The notes beneath the pieces were generated by a model. The model saw only the letters and a program-made list of their open reading frames with translations, ran no database searches and had not been told where the DNA came from. A stretch of 64,000 nucleotides of DNA from Sphaerisporangium sp. (GTDB lineage Bacteria > Actinomycetota > Actinomycetes > Streptosporangiales > Streptosporangiaceae), in contig JAOPYI010000158.1 of assembly GCA_025964675.1 (NCBI GenBank), positions 1 through 64,000 of the forward strand, given 5' to 3'. The position numbers were made by a program, and so were the translations under genes. Position 1 is the first letter of the stretch, and every line of letters begins with the position of its first letter. Below, in pieces: positions 25,047-34,535 of the stretch.

Positions 25047-26042
25047 ATGACGACGCAGGTCGTCGACGGGACGGCCGCGGGCGCAACCGCCCGCGGCCGT
25101 GCCCGCCGTCCGAAGCAGCCGGGGAGGGCCGGCCGGCTCCTGTCCCGGCACTGGTACGCCTGGGCGATGTGCGCGCCGGTCGTCATCGTCACGCTGGTGC
25201 TGATCGGCTATCCGCTGGTGCGCGGCATCTACCTGTCGCTCACAGACGCGACCGAGGCCAACATGGGCCGCACGATCGGGATGAACACCATCCCGTCGAC
25301 GTACGAGTTCGTGGGACTGTCCAACTACGTCGGCATCGTGAGCTCGAGCGAGTTCCTCTCCCGGCTCGCCTGGACGGTGATCTGGACCGTCGTCTGCGTC
25401 GGCCTGCACTACGGCATCGGCCTTGGCCTCGCGTTGTTGCTCAACCGGCCGCTGCGATTCCGGTCCCTCTACCGCATGATGCTCGTGCTCCCGTGGGCGG
25501 TGCCGGCGTTCGTCTCGGCGTTCATCTGGCGGTACCTGCTGAACGGCGAGTTCGGCGTCGTCAACGCGATGCTGCGGGCAGCGGGCTTCGGCGGGCTCGA
25601 CTGGCTCGACGACCCGTTCTGGGCCAAGGTCTCGGTGATCACCGTGAACGTCTGGCTCGGGGTGCCGTTCATGATGCTCGCGCTGCTCGGCGGCCTGCAG
25701 TCCATCCCGCGCGAGCTGTACGAGGCGGCCGAGGTCGACGGCGCCACGCCGTGGCAGCGCTTCAGGCACATCACCCTGCCCGGTCTGCGGCCGGTGTCCA
25801 GCACGGTCGTGCTGCTCGGCACGATCTGGACCTTCAACCAGTTTCCCGTCATCTACCTCGTCACGCGGGGCGGACCCGGCGGGTCCAGCGAGATCCTCGT
25901 GACCTACGCCTACAGGCAGGCCTTCGAAGGCATCAGGAACTACTCGGGATCGGCCGCGTGGGGCGTGCTGATCCTCGCACTGCTCGTCGTCATGGCCGTG
26001 GTCTACCGCCGCGCGCTGCGCAGGCAGGGGGAGGCATGGTGA
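25047..26042 (+). CDS. malF: Maltose-type ABC permease (MalF-like)
   Basis: A 331-residue inner-membrane permease. After a basic N-terminus come six predicted helices, and the ATPase-contact EAA loop reads EAAEVDGATPWQRFRHITLP. It follows the binding protein immediately and overlaps the next permease (ATGGTGA), so the genes are coupled. Confidence 0.93.
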   Translation: MTTQVVDGTAAGATARGRARRPKQPGRAGRLLSRHWYAWAMCAPVVIVTLVLIGYPLVRGIYLSLTDATEANMGRTIGMNTIPSTYEFVGLSNYVGIVSSSEFLSRLAWTVIWTVVCVGLHYGIGLGLALLLNRPLRFRSLYRMMLVLPWAVPAFVSAFIWRYLLNGEFGVVNAMLRAAGFGGLDWLDDPFWAKVSVITVNVWLGVPFMMLALLGGLQSIPRELYEAAEVDGATPWQRFRHITLPGLRPVSSTVVLLGTIWTFNQFPVIYLVTRGGPGGSSEILVTYAYRQAFEGIRNYSGSAAWGVLILALLVVMAVVYRRALRRQGEAW

Positions 26043-26911
26043 GCACCGTCGGTCACGCCGCCGCGTCGCGGGCCAAGGGGCGCGGCTCGCGAGGAGCAGG
26101 CGCGTCCTTCGCCCTGCACCTCACGCTCGTCCTGGCCAGCGTCATCGCGGTCTTCCCCGTCGCCTGGCTGGTCCTGACCTCGATCAAGCCGAGGGACGCG
26201 TGGCAGTCCACCACGGTGGAGTTGTTCAACAGCCCGAGCCTCGACAACTACGCCCAGGTGCTCGGCCAGACGGCGTTCCCCCGCTGGCTGTTCAACTCGC
26301 TGCTCGTCGCCGCCATGACGACCGTGCTGGGCGTGGTGCTGTCGGCGACCACCGGCTACGCGGTCAGCCGCTTCCGGTTCCCGGGCTTCCGGTCGATCAT
26401 GTGGATGCTGCTGGTCACGCAGATGTTCCCGGTGGCGATCCTGATCGTGCCGATCTACAACCTCATGGCCGGGCTCGGGCTGATCAACCAGTTCCCGGGC
26501 CTCGTCATCGCGTACCTGACGTCGACGATCCCGTTCTGCGCCTGGATGATGAAGGGCTACTTCGACACGGTCCCCGTGGAGATCGACGAAGCGGGACGGG
26601 TCGACGGGCTGAGCCCCTTCGGCACCTTCTGGCGGCTCATTCTGCCGCTGTCCAAGCCGGGGCTCGCCGTCGCGGCGTTCTACTCCTTCATCACCGCCTG
26701 GGCGGAGGTGGCGTACGCGACCGCCTTCATGACCGGGGACGACAAGTACACCCTGGCCGTGGGCATCGGGCAGTTCGTCGGCCAGCACAAGGCCGAGTGG
26801 GGACTGCTCACCGCGTCCTCGGTGCTGATCGCGGTGCCGGCGGCGCTGGTCTTCCTGCTGGTCCAGCGCAATCTCGTAACCGGCCTGACGGCCGGCGCCA
26901 CGAAGTCGTAA
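26036..26911 (+). CDS. malG: Maltose-type ABC permease (MalG-like)
   Basis: A 291-residue permease with six helices and the EAA-type loop DEAGRVDGLSPFGTFWRLIL. The ATG at 26036 overlaps the malF stop and has GGGGGAGGC upstream. It pairs with MalF to form the membrane channel; the ATPase is the divergent gene at 22-23.3 kb. A 49-bp spacer leads to the alpha-glucosidase gene. Confidence 0.93.
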   Translation: MVSTVGHAAASRAKGRGSRGAGASFALHLTLVLASVIAVFPVAWLVLTSIKPRDAWQSTTVELFNSPSLDNYAQVLGQTAFPRWLFNSLLVAAMTTVLGVVLSATTGYAVSRFRFPGFRSIMWMLLVTQMFPVAILIVPIYNLMAGLGLINQFPGLVIAYLTSTIPFCAWMMKGYFDTVPVEIDEAGRVDGLSPFGTFWRLILPLSKPGLAVAAFYSFITAWAEVAYATAFMTGDDKYTLAVGIGQFVGQHKAEWGLLTASSVLIAVPAALVFLLVQRNLVTGLTAGATKS

Positions 26912-26960
26912 CACCACCGTGGTACCAGATTGTGATATTTCGGAGAATCGGGGGATCCCA

Positions 26961-28577
26961 ATGACCGACGTGGTCCGTGAAGCCCGTCCCGTCGAGACCG
27001 GCACCCGCTGGTGGCGGGACGCGGTGATCTACCAGGTCTACGTCCGCAGCTTCGCCGACGGCAACGGTGACGGCGTCGGCGACCTGCTCGGGGTCCGCAG
27101 CCGGCTCGGCTACCTGGCGGAGCTCGGCGTGGACGCCGTCTGGCTGACGCCCTTCTACACCTCCCCGATGGCCGACTTCGGGTACGACGTCGCCGACTAC
27201 CGGGACGTGGACCCCATCTTCGGCACCCTGGCGGACGCCAAGGCGCTGATCGACGACGCGCACGGGCACGGGATGAAGATCATCACCGACGTGGTCCCGA
27301 ACCACACCTCCGACCGGCACGCCTGGTTCACGGCGGCCGTACAGGCAGGGCCCGGCGCCCCCGAGCGTCAGCGGTACATCTTCCGCCCGGGCCGGGGCGA
27401 GGCAGGGGAGCTGCCTCCCAACGACTGGGAGTCGGTGTTCGGCGGCCCCGCGTGGACGCGGCTGCCCGACGGCGAGTGGTACCTCCACCTGTTCGCCCCC
27501 GAGCAGCCCGATCTGAACTGGGAGAACTCCGAGGTTCACGCGGAGTTCGAGGCGATCCTGCGTTTCTGGCTCGACCTCGGCGTCGACGGCTTCCGCGTCG
27601 ACGTGGCCCACGGCATGGTCAAGGCCCAGGGGCTTCCCGACATCGGGTCCACCGGCCAGGTCGAGATGCTGGGCACCGCGCTCCTGCCCTACTTCGACCA
27701 GGACGGCGTTCACGAGATCCACCGGAACTGGCGGCGCGTCCTCGACTCCTACGACGGCGAGCGGATCGGCGTCGCCGAGGCCTGGGCGCCGTCGCAGGAG
27801 CGCCTCGCCCGCTACGTACGGCCCGACGAGCTGCATCAGGCCTTCAACTTCCACTTCCTGAAGACGCCCTGGGACGCGGAGATGCTCCGCGGCGTGATCG
27901 ACGAGTCGCTCGCCACCGTGGGCCCTGTCGGCGCGCCGACGACGTGGGTGCTGTCCAACCACGACGTCAGGCGGCACGTGACCCGTTACGGCGACGGCGA
28001 GCTCGGCCTGCGCCGCGCCCGCGCGGCGGCGCTGCTGATGCTCGCCCTGCCCGGGTCCGCCTACGTCTACCAGGGCGAGGAGCTCGGCCTGCCCGAGGTG
28101 CTCGACCTGCCGGAGGAGGTCTGCCAGGACCCCCAGCGGCTGCGCGCCCCCGAGGACGGCCGCGACGGGTGCCGCGTGCCGATCCCTTGGGCCCACTCCG
28201 AGCCGCCGTTCGGGTTCAGCCCTCCGGGGATCGAGGAGACCTGGCTGCCGGTCCCCCCGGCCTGGGGCGCGCTCAGCGTGGAGGCCCAGCTCGGCGACCC
28301 GGCCTCGACGCTCGCGATGTACCGCGCGGCGCTCAGGCTGCGCCGCGAGCACCCGGCGCTCGGCGACGGGTCCCTCACCTGGGAGGAGTCTCCCGCCGGA
28401 ACCCTGATCTTCGCCCGCGGCGACGGGTTCGCCTGCACGGTCAACGCCTCGGGCGACCCGGTCGAGCTGCCCCGCCCCGGCGACCTCCTCATCTCGAGCG
28501 CGGCCGTGGCGGCGGAGGGCGACGTCGTACGGCTGGCGCCGGATTCCGCAGCGTGGTGGGCACTCGGTGTTGCGTAA
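26961..28577 (+). CDS. GH13 alpha-glucosidase
   Basis: A 538-residue cytoplasmic family-13 enzyme (no signal peptide). N-terminal WWRDAVIYQVYVRSFADGNG is typical of oligo-1,6-glucosidase/alpha-glucosidase members. Catalytic residues: nucleophile Asp in DGFRVDVAHG, acid/base Glu in GVAEAW, transition-state Asp in LSNHDVRRH. It would split imported maltose or maltodextrins to glucose. Within the maltose-type operon; the next gene starts 10 bp after its stop. ATG start at 26961 with GGGGGA upstream. Confidence 0.93.
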   Translation: MTDVVREARPVETGTRWWRDAVIYQVYVRSFADGNGDGVGDLLGVRSRLGYLAELGVDAVWLTPFYTSPMADFGYDVADYRDVDPIFGTLADAKALIDDAHGHGMKIITDVVPNHTSDRHAWFTAAVQAGPGAPERQRYIFRPGRGEAGELPPNDWESVFGGPAWTRLPDGEWYLHLFAPEQPDLNWENSEVHAEFEAILRFWLDLGVDGFRVDVAHGMVKAQGLPDIGSTGQVEMLGTALLPYFDQDGVHEIHRNWRRVLDSYDGERIGVAEAWAPSQERLARYVRPDELHQAFNFHFLKTPWDAEMLRGVIDESLATVGPVGAPTTWVLSNHDVRRHVTRYGDGELGLRRARAAALLMLALPGSAYVYQGEELGLPEVLDLPEEVCQDPQRLRAPEDGRDGCRVPIPWAHSEPPFGFSPPGIEETWLPVPPAWGALSVEAQLGDPASTLAMYRAALRLRREHPALGDGSLTWEESPAGTLIFARGDGFACTVNASGDPVELPRPGDLLISSAAVAAEGDVVRLAPDSAAWWALGVA

Positions 28578-28587
28578 AGTAGCGGCT

Positions 28588-29613
28588 ATGAACGGTAACG
28601 CCCGGCTTTCCGACATCGCGGCCCAGGCGGGCGTCAGCGAGGCGACGGTCAGCCGCGTGCTGAACGGCAAGTCGGGCGTGTCGTCGAGCACGCGCCAGCT
28701 CGTGCTGACCGCTCTCGACCTCATGGGGTATGAGCGCCCGCAGCGGCTCCGCCAGCGCAGCAACGGGCTGATCGGGCTGGTCACCCCCGAGCTCGACAAC
28801 CCGATCTTCCCGGCGTTCGCCCAGGCCATCGAGAAGTCGCTGACCCAGCACGGCTACACGCCCGTGCTGTGCACCCAGAGCCCGGGCGGCGCCCCCGAGG
28901 ACGAGTTCACCGAGCTGCTGCTGGAGCGCGACGTCAGCGGCATCATCTTCGTCTCCGGCCTGCACGCCGACACCACCGCCCGGATGGACCGTTACACCAG
29001 GCTCACCGACAGGGGTCTGCCGATCGTGCTCGTCGACGGCTACAGCGAGCACATCGAGGCGCCGTTCATCTCGCCCGACGACCGGCTCGCGTCGCGCCTG
29101 GCGGTGCAGCACCTGGTCGACCTCGGGCACGAGCGCATCGGCCTCGCGCTCGGCCAGCGGCGGTTCGTGCCGGTCATCCGCAAGATCGAGGGCTTCACAC
29201 AGGCGATGTCGCAGCTGCTCGGCGTCTCCGGCTGCGACGAGCTGATCCAGCACTCCCTGTTCTCGGTGGAGGGCGGCCAGGCCGCCGCGTCGGCGCTGAT
29301 CGAGCGAGGCTGCACCGGCATCGTCTGCGCCAGCGACCTCATGGCGCTCGGCGCGATCAGGGCCGCCCGCGAGCGGGGCCTGTCGGTGCCCGGCGACGTC
29401 TCGGTCGTCGGCTTCGACGACTCGCCGCTGATCGCCTTCACCGACCCGCCGCTCACCACCGTGCGCAAGCCCATCGGCGCGATGGCCTCGGCGGCGGTCC
29501 AGACGCTGCTGGAGGAGATCAACGGGGCCGCTCCCAAGAACATCGAGCTGGTCTTCCAGCCCGAGCTGGTGGTCCGGGGCTCCACCGGCTCCGGCCCCCT
29601 GGTCAACCGCTGA
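28588..29613 (+). CDS. LacI-family regulator of the maltose-type locus
   Basis: A 341-residue repressor: HTH LSDIAAQAGVSEATVSRVLNG at the N-terminus, hinge, and a sugar-binding effector domain with VVGFDDSPLIAFTDPPLTTV. It is co-directional with and 10 bp downstream of the alpha-glucosidase gene, so it is probably the MalR-type repressor of malE and the divergent ATPase. The inverted repeats at 23607-23628 are candidate targets. Confidence 0.92.
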   Translation: MNGNARLSDIAAQAGVSEATVSRVLNGKSGVSSSTRQLVLTALDLMGYERPQRLRQRSNGLIGLVTPELDNPIFPAFAQAIEKSLTQHGYTPVLCTQSPGGAPEDEFTELLLERDVSGIIFVSGLHADTTARMDRYTRLTDRGLPIVLVDGYSEHIEAPFISPDDRLASRLAVQHLVDLGHERIGLALGQRRFVPVIRKIEGFTQAMSQLLGVSGCDELIQHSLFSVEGGQAAASALIERGCTGIVCASDLMALGAIRAARERGLSVPGDVSVVGFDDSPLIAFTDPPLTTVRKPIGAMASAAVQTLLEEINGAAPKNIELVFQPELVVRGSTGSGPLVNR

Positions 29614-29717
29614 CCCCATGGTCCCCGAACTCCCCGCTTCGCCCGACGTGTTCCTGACTTGACGCACGTCAGAGGGCAGGAGACCGCCGCACCCAGCAGA
29701 TGCCGATCGGAGAGACA

Positions 29718-30620
29718 GTGAGCCCAGCTGAAGCCGCGTCGTACGACGTTGTGGTGATCGGGGGTGCGGGAGTCGACACGACGGTTTACGTGCCGGGGCT
29801 GCCGCTGCCGTATGCCGACACCTACGCCGTGCCCCCCGTGGTCGATCGCATCGGCAACACCGGAAGCGGGGTCGCCTTGGGGTGCCACGCGCTCGGCCTG
29901 CGCAGCGAGCTGATCGATCTCATCGGCGACGATCCCCAGGGCGCGTTGATCCGCGCTCACCTGGAGGCCCGCGGTGTCGACTTCTCGTGGGCCCTCGTGC
30001 CCGAGGGCACCCGGCGCAGCGTGCTGCTCGTCGGCCCGGACGGGCGGCGCACCTCGCTCTACGACCCGCGCTTCGCCCCCGGGCAGCGGCTGCCCCGCGA
30101 CCTTTACCTCCCCTCGATCCGGCGTGCCAGGCACGTGCACGTCTCGATCACCGACTTCTCCCGCCACCTGTACCCGGAGCTGCTGGAGCTGGGGGTGCCG
30201 ACCTCGACCGACCTGCACGACTGGGACGGTGAGAACGACTACCACACCGACTTCGCCTACTCCTCCGACCTGGTCTTCCTGTCGGCCGCCAAGCTTCCGG
30301 ACCCCGCCTCGGCGATGCGCGGCATCCTCCATCGTGGCCGCGCATCCCTGGTCGTCTGCACGGCCGGCGCCTCCGGGGCGTACCTCCTCGGCGACCCCGC
30401 CGGCGAGGCGCGGCACATCCCCGCCGCCCCGCTGCCCGGTCCCGTCGTCGACAGCAACGGAGCCGGGGACGCGTTCGTGTCGGGTTTCCTCTACGGCCGC
30501 CTGCGCGGCCTGCCGCCGGAGGAGTGCGCGCGCCTCGGCGCCGTCGCAGGCGCCCACGCCTGCACCGCCGAGGGCACCCACGAGAGCCCGATCGACGAGG
30601 AGACCCTGCTCAAGGTCTAG
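29718..30620 (+). CDS. PfkB-family carbohydrate kinase
   Basis: A 300-residue ribokinase-family enzyme. N-terminal DVVVIGGAGVDTTVYV, substrate-side GNTGSGVALGCHALG and the catalytic DSNGAGDAFVSGFLYGR (anion hole GAGD) are all present. It phosphorylates a sugar or nucleoside with ATP; the substrate cannot be read. GTG start at 29718 with GGAG 5 nt upstream; an ATG at 29700 lacks a ribosome site. It follows the LacI gene after 104 bp and may be part of the sugar locus. Confidence 0.88.
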   Translation: MSPAEAASYDVVVIGGAGVDTTVYVPGLPLPYADTYAVPPVVDRIGNTGSGVALGCHALGLRSELIDLIGDDPQGALIRAHLEARGVDFSWALVPEGTRRSVLLVGPDGRRTSLYDPRFAPGQRLPRDLYLPSIRRARHVHVSITDFSRHLYPELLELGVPTSTDLHDWDGENDYHTDFAYSSDLVFLSAAKLPDPASAMRGILHRGRASLVVCTAGASGAYLLGDPAGEARHIPAAPLPGPVVDSNGAGDAFVSGFLYGRLRGLPPEECARLGAVAGAHACTAEGTHESPIDEETLLKV

Positions 30621-30722
30621 GCCCGCGGAACGGGAGGGGATCATCGGATCTACAATGTAAAGACGATTGACTGAAGACGCTGAGAACCGAATTCGGAGCC
30701 GGTCGTTCCAGTGTTCGTCGGT

Positions 30723-31382
30723 TCACAGATGGCAGATGATGACCAGGCAGCTTTTGACCGTGACGTCGTCGATGACGGGCCCCCAGGCGCCGGGGACGGT
30801 GCTGTTGAATCGCACGGTCGCCGACAGGCCGGTGGCGACGAAGGTCACCTTCTGCTGGACGTAGCCCATGTCGGCGAAGCTCTTTCCGGTGGTGTCGAAG
30901 GAGAAGTTCTGGGCCACGTCCCCGCCGATCCAGACCTGGCCCGTCTTCACCGCCGGCGCGGCGGCGGGATTTCCCGCGAGCCGGTAGCCGATCTCGTACT
31001 TGACCAGAGGAAGCGTGCTGAAGGTCTGGGAGACCTCGCCCGGGCCTGAGCCGTTCAGGTCGAGCGACTGCGCGCCGTCGGCCGCCTGCCAGAACCCCTG
31101 CCCCACCAGGTCGACCGTGCCGCCGCTCACGCTCCAGGCCCCGATGGACCGGCCCTCTGAGAAGGTCTGGAAGGTGTTCGGCCGTACCACGGGGGTCTCG
31201 AAGCTGCCGTTGCTGTGGCCGCTGGTCGCGTCGGCGGGGGCGGCGGTCACCGCGGCGAGCCCGGCCAGCGCGCCCGCCAGTCCGGCTCCGGCGCGCAGCC
31301 GCCGCCACCGGTTGCCGCCTCCGGCTCGGCGAGGGCCCTGCCCGGCCGCGCCACCTTTCCCACGGGCGCTCGGAACGGTCAT
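30723..31382 (-). CDS. Secreted DUF642-like (choice-of-anchor C) protein
   Basis: A 219-residue protein with a basic N-terminus and a hydrophobic export segment (LAGALAGLAAVTAAPADA, about residues 35-52), then a single jelly-roll-like domain that starts NGSFETPVV and contains WSVSGGTVDLVG and QSLDLNGSGPGEVSQTF. These are hallmarks of DUF642/choice-of-anchor C domains, which bind polysaccharide. Two Cys occur at the extreme C-terminus (SCLVIICHL). ATG at 31382 with AAGGA upstream. Single gene; role unknown. Confidence 0.82.
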   Translation of the reverse strand: MTVPSARGKGGAAGQGPRRAGGGNRWRRLRAGAGLAGALAGLAAVTAAPADATSGHSNGSFETPVVRPNTFQTFSEGRSIGAWSVSGGTVDLVGQGFWQAADGAQSLDLNGSGPGEVSQTFSTLPLVKYEIGYRLAGNPAAAPAVKTGQVWIGGDVAQNFSFDTTGKSFADMGYVQQKVTFVATGLSATVRFNSTVPGAWGPVIDDVTVKSCLVIICHL

Positions 31383-31733
31383 CGTCGTCCTTCCTGCTGT
31401 CTGCCGGATATACCAACCGAGCGTTATATCGGCTAACCCTCGGACCGAACCCGTGAATTCATGGCACGGGTGGTATCACGAACAGGAAGATTAGCGTTCG
31501 CGTGCATGCGCGCCCCCGTGGTGCGCCTTTTGCGGGAGTCAATACTTGGTATCCGCGGAATGCGTTCATGGACGATCCAGGCCGTCCTTCCGCAGGGAAG
31601 CACCACCTCGAACGCCACGGTCATTCCGGTGAACACCAAGGCTGGACGGCGGCGCAGGACCATGATCGGATTGCTCCTGCAGCGACCAATGGCGGTACGG
31701 CCAGGGGCCGTCGCCGGGAAAGGGGCCTTGACC
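31383..31733. other. Gene-free spacer between the DUF642 and SDR genes
   Basis: Divergent promoter region, more AT-rich than its surroundings. GATATA (31407-31412) and TATATC (31425-31430) form an inverted repeat with a 12-bp spacer, about 25 bp upstream of the DUF642 gene start, and may be an operator. I see no coding region with a ribosome site. Confidence 0.45.
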
Positions 31734-32498
31734 ATGGTGCGGCGGTTCGACGACCAGGTCGTCGTGGTGGCCGGGGCCGGAAGCGGCATCGGCGCCGCCA
31801 CCGCTCATCGCCTGGCGTCCGAGGGGGCGCGGGTGGTCGTCGGCGACATCGACGCAGGCAAGGCCGAGAAGGTCGCGGCGCTGATCACCGGCTCGGGCGG
31901 GTCGGCGACGCCCGTGCCGTACGACCAGGGCGATGAGGCCTCGATCGGCGCGCTCATCGAGGCCGCCCTCGTCACCTACGGTGGTGTCGACTGCCTGCAC
32001 GCCAACGCGGCCGACATGGATGTCGTCGGCGACGACGGCGACGCGGCCGACGTCTCTCTGGAGGTGTTCCAGCGCACCATCGACGTGGACCTGCGGGGTT
32101 ACATGCTCCTCACCCGCCATGTCGTGCCGCCCATGCTCGAGCGGGGCAGGGGCTCCATCGTCTACACCAGCTCCGGCGCGGCGTTCGCAGGCGAGGCGGA
32201 GCGGGTCTGCTACGCGATGGCCAAGGCCGGGGTGAACGCCCTGATGCGCCACGTCGCCTCCAAGTGGGGCAAGAACGGGATCCGTGCGAACTCGGTGGCC
32301 CCCGGTCTCGTCCTGACCAACGGCGTGAGGGAGAGCCTGCCCGAGGCGTTCCGTGAGTCGGTGCTCAGAAGGCAGCGCAGCCCCAGGCTCGGCGACCCCG
32401 GCGATGTGGCCGCGGCCGTCGCCTACCTGCTGTCGGCCGACGCGGAGTGGGTGGTCGGGCAGGTCCTCAGCGTCGACGGCGGCGTCACCATGCGCTGA
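31734..32498 (+). CDS. Short-chain dehydrogenase/reductase
   Basis: A 254-residue classical SDR oxidoreductase: cofactor motif GAGSGIG, active-site Ser in VYTSSGAAF, YxxxK in CYAMAKAG, and the typical C-terminal GQVLSVDGG. The substrate cannot be read. ATG at 31734 lies downstream of AAAGGGG. A 338-bp gap separates it from the N-hydroxylase gene, so membership in that cluster is uncertain. Confidence 0.9.
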   Translation: MVRRFDDQVVVVAGAGSGIGAATAHRLASEGARVVVGDIDAGKAEKVAALITGSGGSATPVPYDQGDEASIGALIEAALVTYGGVDCLHANAADMDVVGDDGDAADVSLEVFQRTIDVDLRGYMLLTRHVVPPMLERGRGSIVYTSSGAAFAGEAERVCYAMAKAGVNALMRHVASKWGKNGIRANSVAPGLVLTNGVRESLPEAFRESVLRRQRSPRLGDPGDVAAAVAYLLSADAEWVVGQVLSVDGGVTMR

Positions 32499-32836
32499 AC
32501 GGCCCCGCTGGGCCGCCCTCCCTGTCTGCGCCGTTCCCGTATAGCAAGACCCGTCCGCTACCGGCCCACCCGTTCGCCGCGTCCCGCGCGGGTGGTGGAT
32601 AGCGGCGCGAAAGAAACGTGATAGCGCGTCCCGGCAGCCTGAGTGAAGGTCGTGACGGTCGCATGTGTACAAGACGACACGGCGGTTCGCGAGATCCTCT
32701 GCGCCACGGCCTGCTGGATGCGGAGAAGGAATAGCCGTCTCATCCGAGGCTCCCTCGGCGGGCGTGGTGGCGACGTGACGGCGTCACCGGTCGGCCCTGC
32801 CGAACCTGACATGCCGGACAGAATCCGAGGACGCAC
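32499..32836. other. Spacer upstream of the hydrazine-type gene cluster
   Basis: No coding region seen. Directly after the SDR stop CGGCCC (32500-32505) and GGGCCG (32510-32515) form a short hairpin, a possible weak terminator. The rest should contain the promoter of the N-hydroxylase operon; I could not fix -35 and -10 boxes. Confidence 0.45.
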
Positions 32837-34150
32837 ATGACACACCGGGATGTGGAACTGCTCGCGGTAGGGGCCGGGCCGGCCAACCTGGCCCTCGCCG
32901 TGGCCATCGAGGAACTCGCGCCGGACGTGGCCACCAACTCGCTGGTGATCGAGCAGGCGGACACCGTCTCGTGGCAGCCGGGCATGCTGCTTCCAGACGC
33001 CCAGAGCCAGGTCTCCTTCCTGAAGGACCTGGTCACCCTGCGCAATCCGCGCAGCAGGTTCTCCTTCGTCAACTACCTCCACTCGGTCGGCCGGCTCAGC
33101 GAGTTCATCAACATGGGGAGCCTGTGGCCCTACCGGGTCGAGATATCCGACTACTTCCAGTGGGTCGCCGGCTCCCTGAGGAACGTCCGGCTGGAGTACG
33201 CGCGGCGGTGCACGGGGATGGAGCCGCTGCGCGACCCCGACGGGACGCTGACCGGGTGGCTCACCCGGCTGGACGACGGGTCCACCATCGGCAGCCGGTA
33301 CCTGGTGGTCGGCGCCGGCCGCGACTCCTTCGTCCCCGAGGAGTTCGCCGCCCTGCCGGAGCGGCGGGTCATCCACAGCACGAGGTACCTGCAGCGGATC
33401 GCCGAGCTTCCCAAAGGCCTTCCGTACCGGGTCGCGGTGGTCGGGGGCGCGCAGAGCGCCGCGGAGATGTTCGACGCGGTGCAGCGCGACCTGCCGGGAT
33501 GCCAGCCGAGCATGGTGATGCGGTCGATCGGGCTGAAGACCTACGAGAACAGCAAGTTCACCAACGAGCTGTACTTCCCCTGCGCCGTGGACGACTTCTT
33601 CGCGGCGCGCCCAGAGGCCCGCGACCAGATGCTGCGCGAGATGCACGTCACGAATTACTCGGGCCTCGCCCCGGAGACGCTGGAAAGGCTGTACAGCCAG
33701 CTCTACCTCGACCGGCTGACCGGCAAGGGCCGGCTGCGGATCGTCACGATGAACGATGTGACCGCCGCACGGGAGGACAGCGACGAGGTGGTGCTCGAGC
33801 TGACCGACCGCAGGACGGGCGCGGTGGAGGAGCTCCGATGCGACCTGGTGCTGCTCGGCACCGGGTTCGTCCGGGCGATGCCGGCGCTGGTCCAGGGGCT
33901 CGCCGACGCGCTCGGCCTGGAGCGCGTCGAGGTCACCCGCGACTACCGGTTGCTCGTCGACGGCCCCGCCACCGCGGCGTGCTACCTGCAGGGCGTCAAC
34001 GAGGCGACGCACGGCATCGCCGACTCGCTGCTGAGCATGCAGGCCGTCCGCGCCTGGGACATCGCCAAGGACATCCTCGCCCGCAGGGCCGCGCCGGCCG
34101 GCGCGGCGGCGCCCTTCCCGCCGGCGCCCGCACGCGTTCCCGTCAACTGA
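32837..34150 (+). CDS. Amino-acid N-monooxygenase (lysine/ornithine N-hydroxylase)
   Basis: A 437-residue flavin N-hydroxylase of the SidA/IucD/PvdA family: FAD motif GAGPANLALA (residues 12-21), WQPGMLLPDAQSQVSFLKDL, NADPH motif VVGGAQSAAEMF and the late LLGTGF. Such enzymes oxygenate the side-chain amine of lysine or ornithine using NADPH and O2. In siderophore loci the product is acylated, but no acyltransferase-NRPS or NIS synthetase is nearby. Instead the next two genes encode a cupin and a MetRS-like protein, the partners that join N-hydroxylysine to another amino acid through an N-N bond (Spb38/Spb40-type chemistry). The cupin gene starts 19 bp after its stop. Confidence 0.9.
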   Translation: MTHRDVELLAVGAGPANLALAVAIEELAPDVATNSLVIEQADTVSWQPGMLLPDAQSQVSFLKDLVTLRNPRSRFSFVNYLHSVGRLSEFINMGSLWPYRVEISDYFQWVAGSLRNVRLEYARRCTGMEPLRDPDGTLTGWLTRLDDGSTIGSRYLVVGAGRDSFVPEEFAALPERRVIHSTRYLQRIAELPKGLPYRVAVVGGAQSAAEMFDAVQRDLPGCQPSMVMRSIGLKTYENSKFTNELYFPCAVDDFFAARPEARDQMLREMHVTNYSGLAPETLERLYSQLYLDRLTGKGRLRIVTMNDVTAAREDSDEVVLELTDRRTGAVEELRCDLVLLGTGFVRAMPALVQGLADALGLERVEVTRDYRLLVDGPATAACYLQGVNEATHGIADSLLSMQAVRAWDIAKDILARRAAPAGAAAPFPPAPARVPVN

Positions 34151-34169
34151 GCGACCACAAGGAGTAATC

Positions 34170-34532
34170 GTGGAGATCCGCAGCCTCGACCGGGACCGGC
34201 TCGGCCCCGGCAACAACCACTCCCAGCGGCTGATGCCCTGGGAGGCGCTGAACGCGCCCTTCGAAGGCGCCTGGTGCGTCATCAAGCCCGGCACGGCGTC
34301 GGTGAAGCACGCCCATCACGAGTACGAGATCTTCATCGCGGTCACCGGCGAGGCCACGCTGGAGTCCGGCGGCGAGCGGACCCGGTTCCGGCCGGGTGAT
34401 CTGGTCCACTTCCCCCCGCACATCGATCACCAGGTCATCAACGAGGGCCAGGAGGACTTCGAGATGTACGCGGTGTGGTGGGACCTGGAGATGAGCGAGA
34501 AGTTCACCGGACGCCACCAGAAGGAGGTCTGA
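34170..34532 (+). CDS. Stand-alone cupin, hydrazine synthetase subunit
   Basis: A 120-residue single-domain cupin. The two cupin motifs are visible: HAHHEYEIFIAVTGEATLE (metal ligands H, H, E) and GDLVHFPPHIDHQV (ligand H). In known hydrazine synthetases (Spb40 and relatives) a cupin is fused to a MetRS-like domain and rearranges an O-aminoacyl-N-hydroxylysine ester to the hydrazine. Here the cupin is a separate protein, with the MetRS-like gene starting three bases after its stop. GTG start at 34170 with AAGGAG upstream. Role inferred from context. Confidence 0.85.
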   Translation: MEIRSLDRDRLGPGNNHSQRLMPWEALNAPFEGAWCVIKPGTASVKHAHHEYEIFIAVTGEATLESGGERTRFRPGDLVHFPPHIDHQVINEGQEDFEMYAVWWDLEMSEKFTGRHQKEV

Positions 34533-34535
34533 ACC

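Noticed and set aside
23637-25769. Long minus-strand reading frame opposite malE and malF
   Set aside because: It mirrors two well-supported genes and has no recognisable protein features.
32837-34150. N-monooxygenase as part of a hydroxamate siderophore cluster
   Set aside because: No NRPS, NIS synthetase, N-acyltransferase or siderophore uptake gene is present; the neighbours are a cupin and a MetRS-like enzyme.
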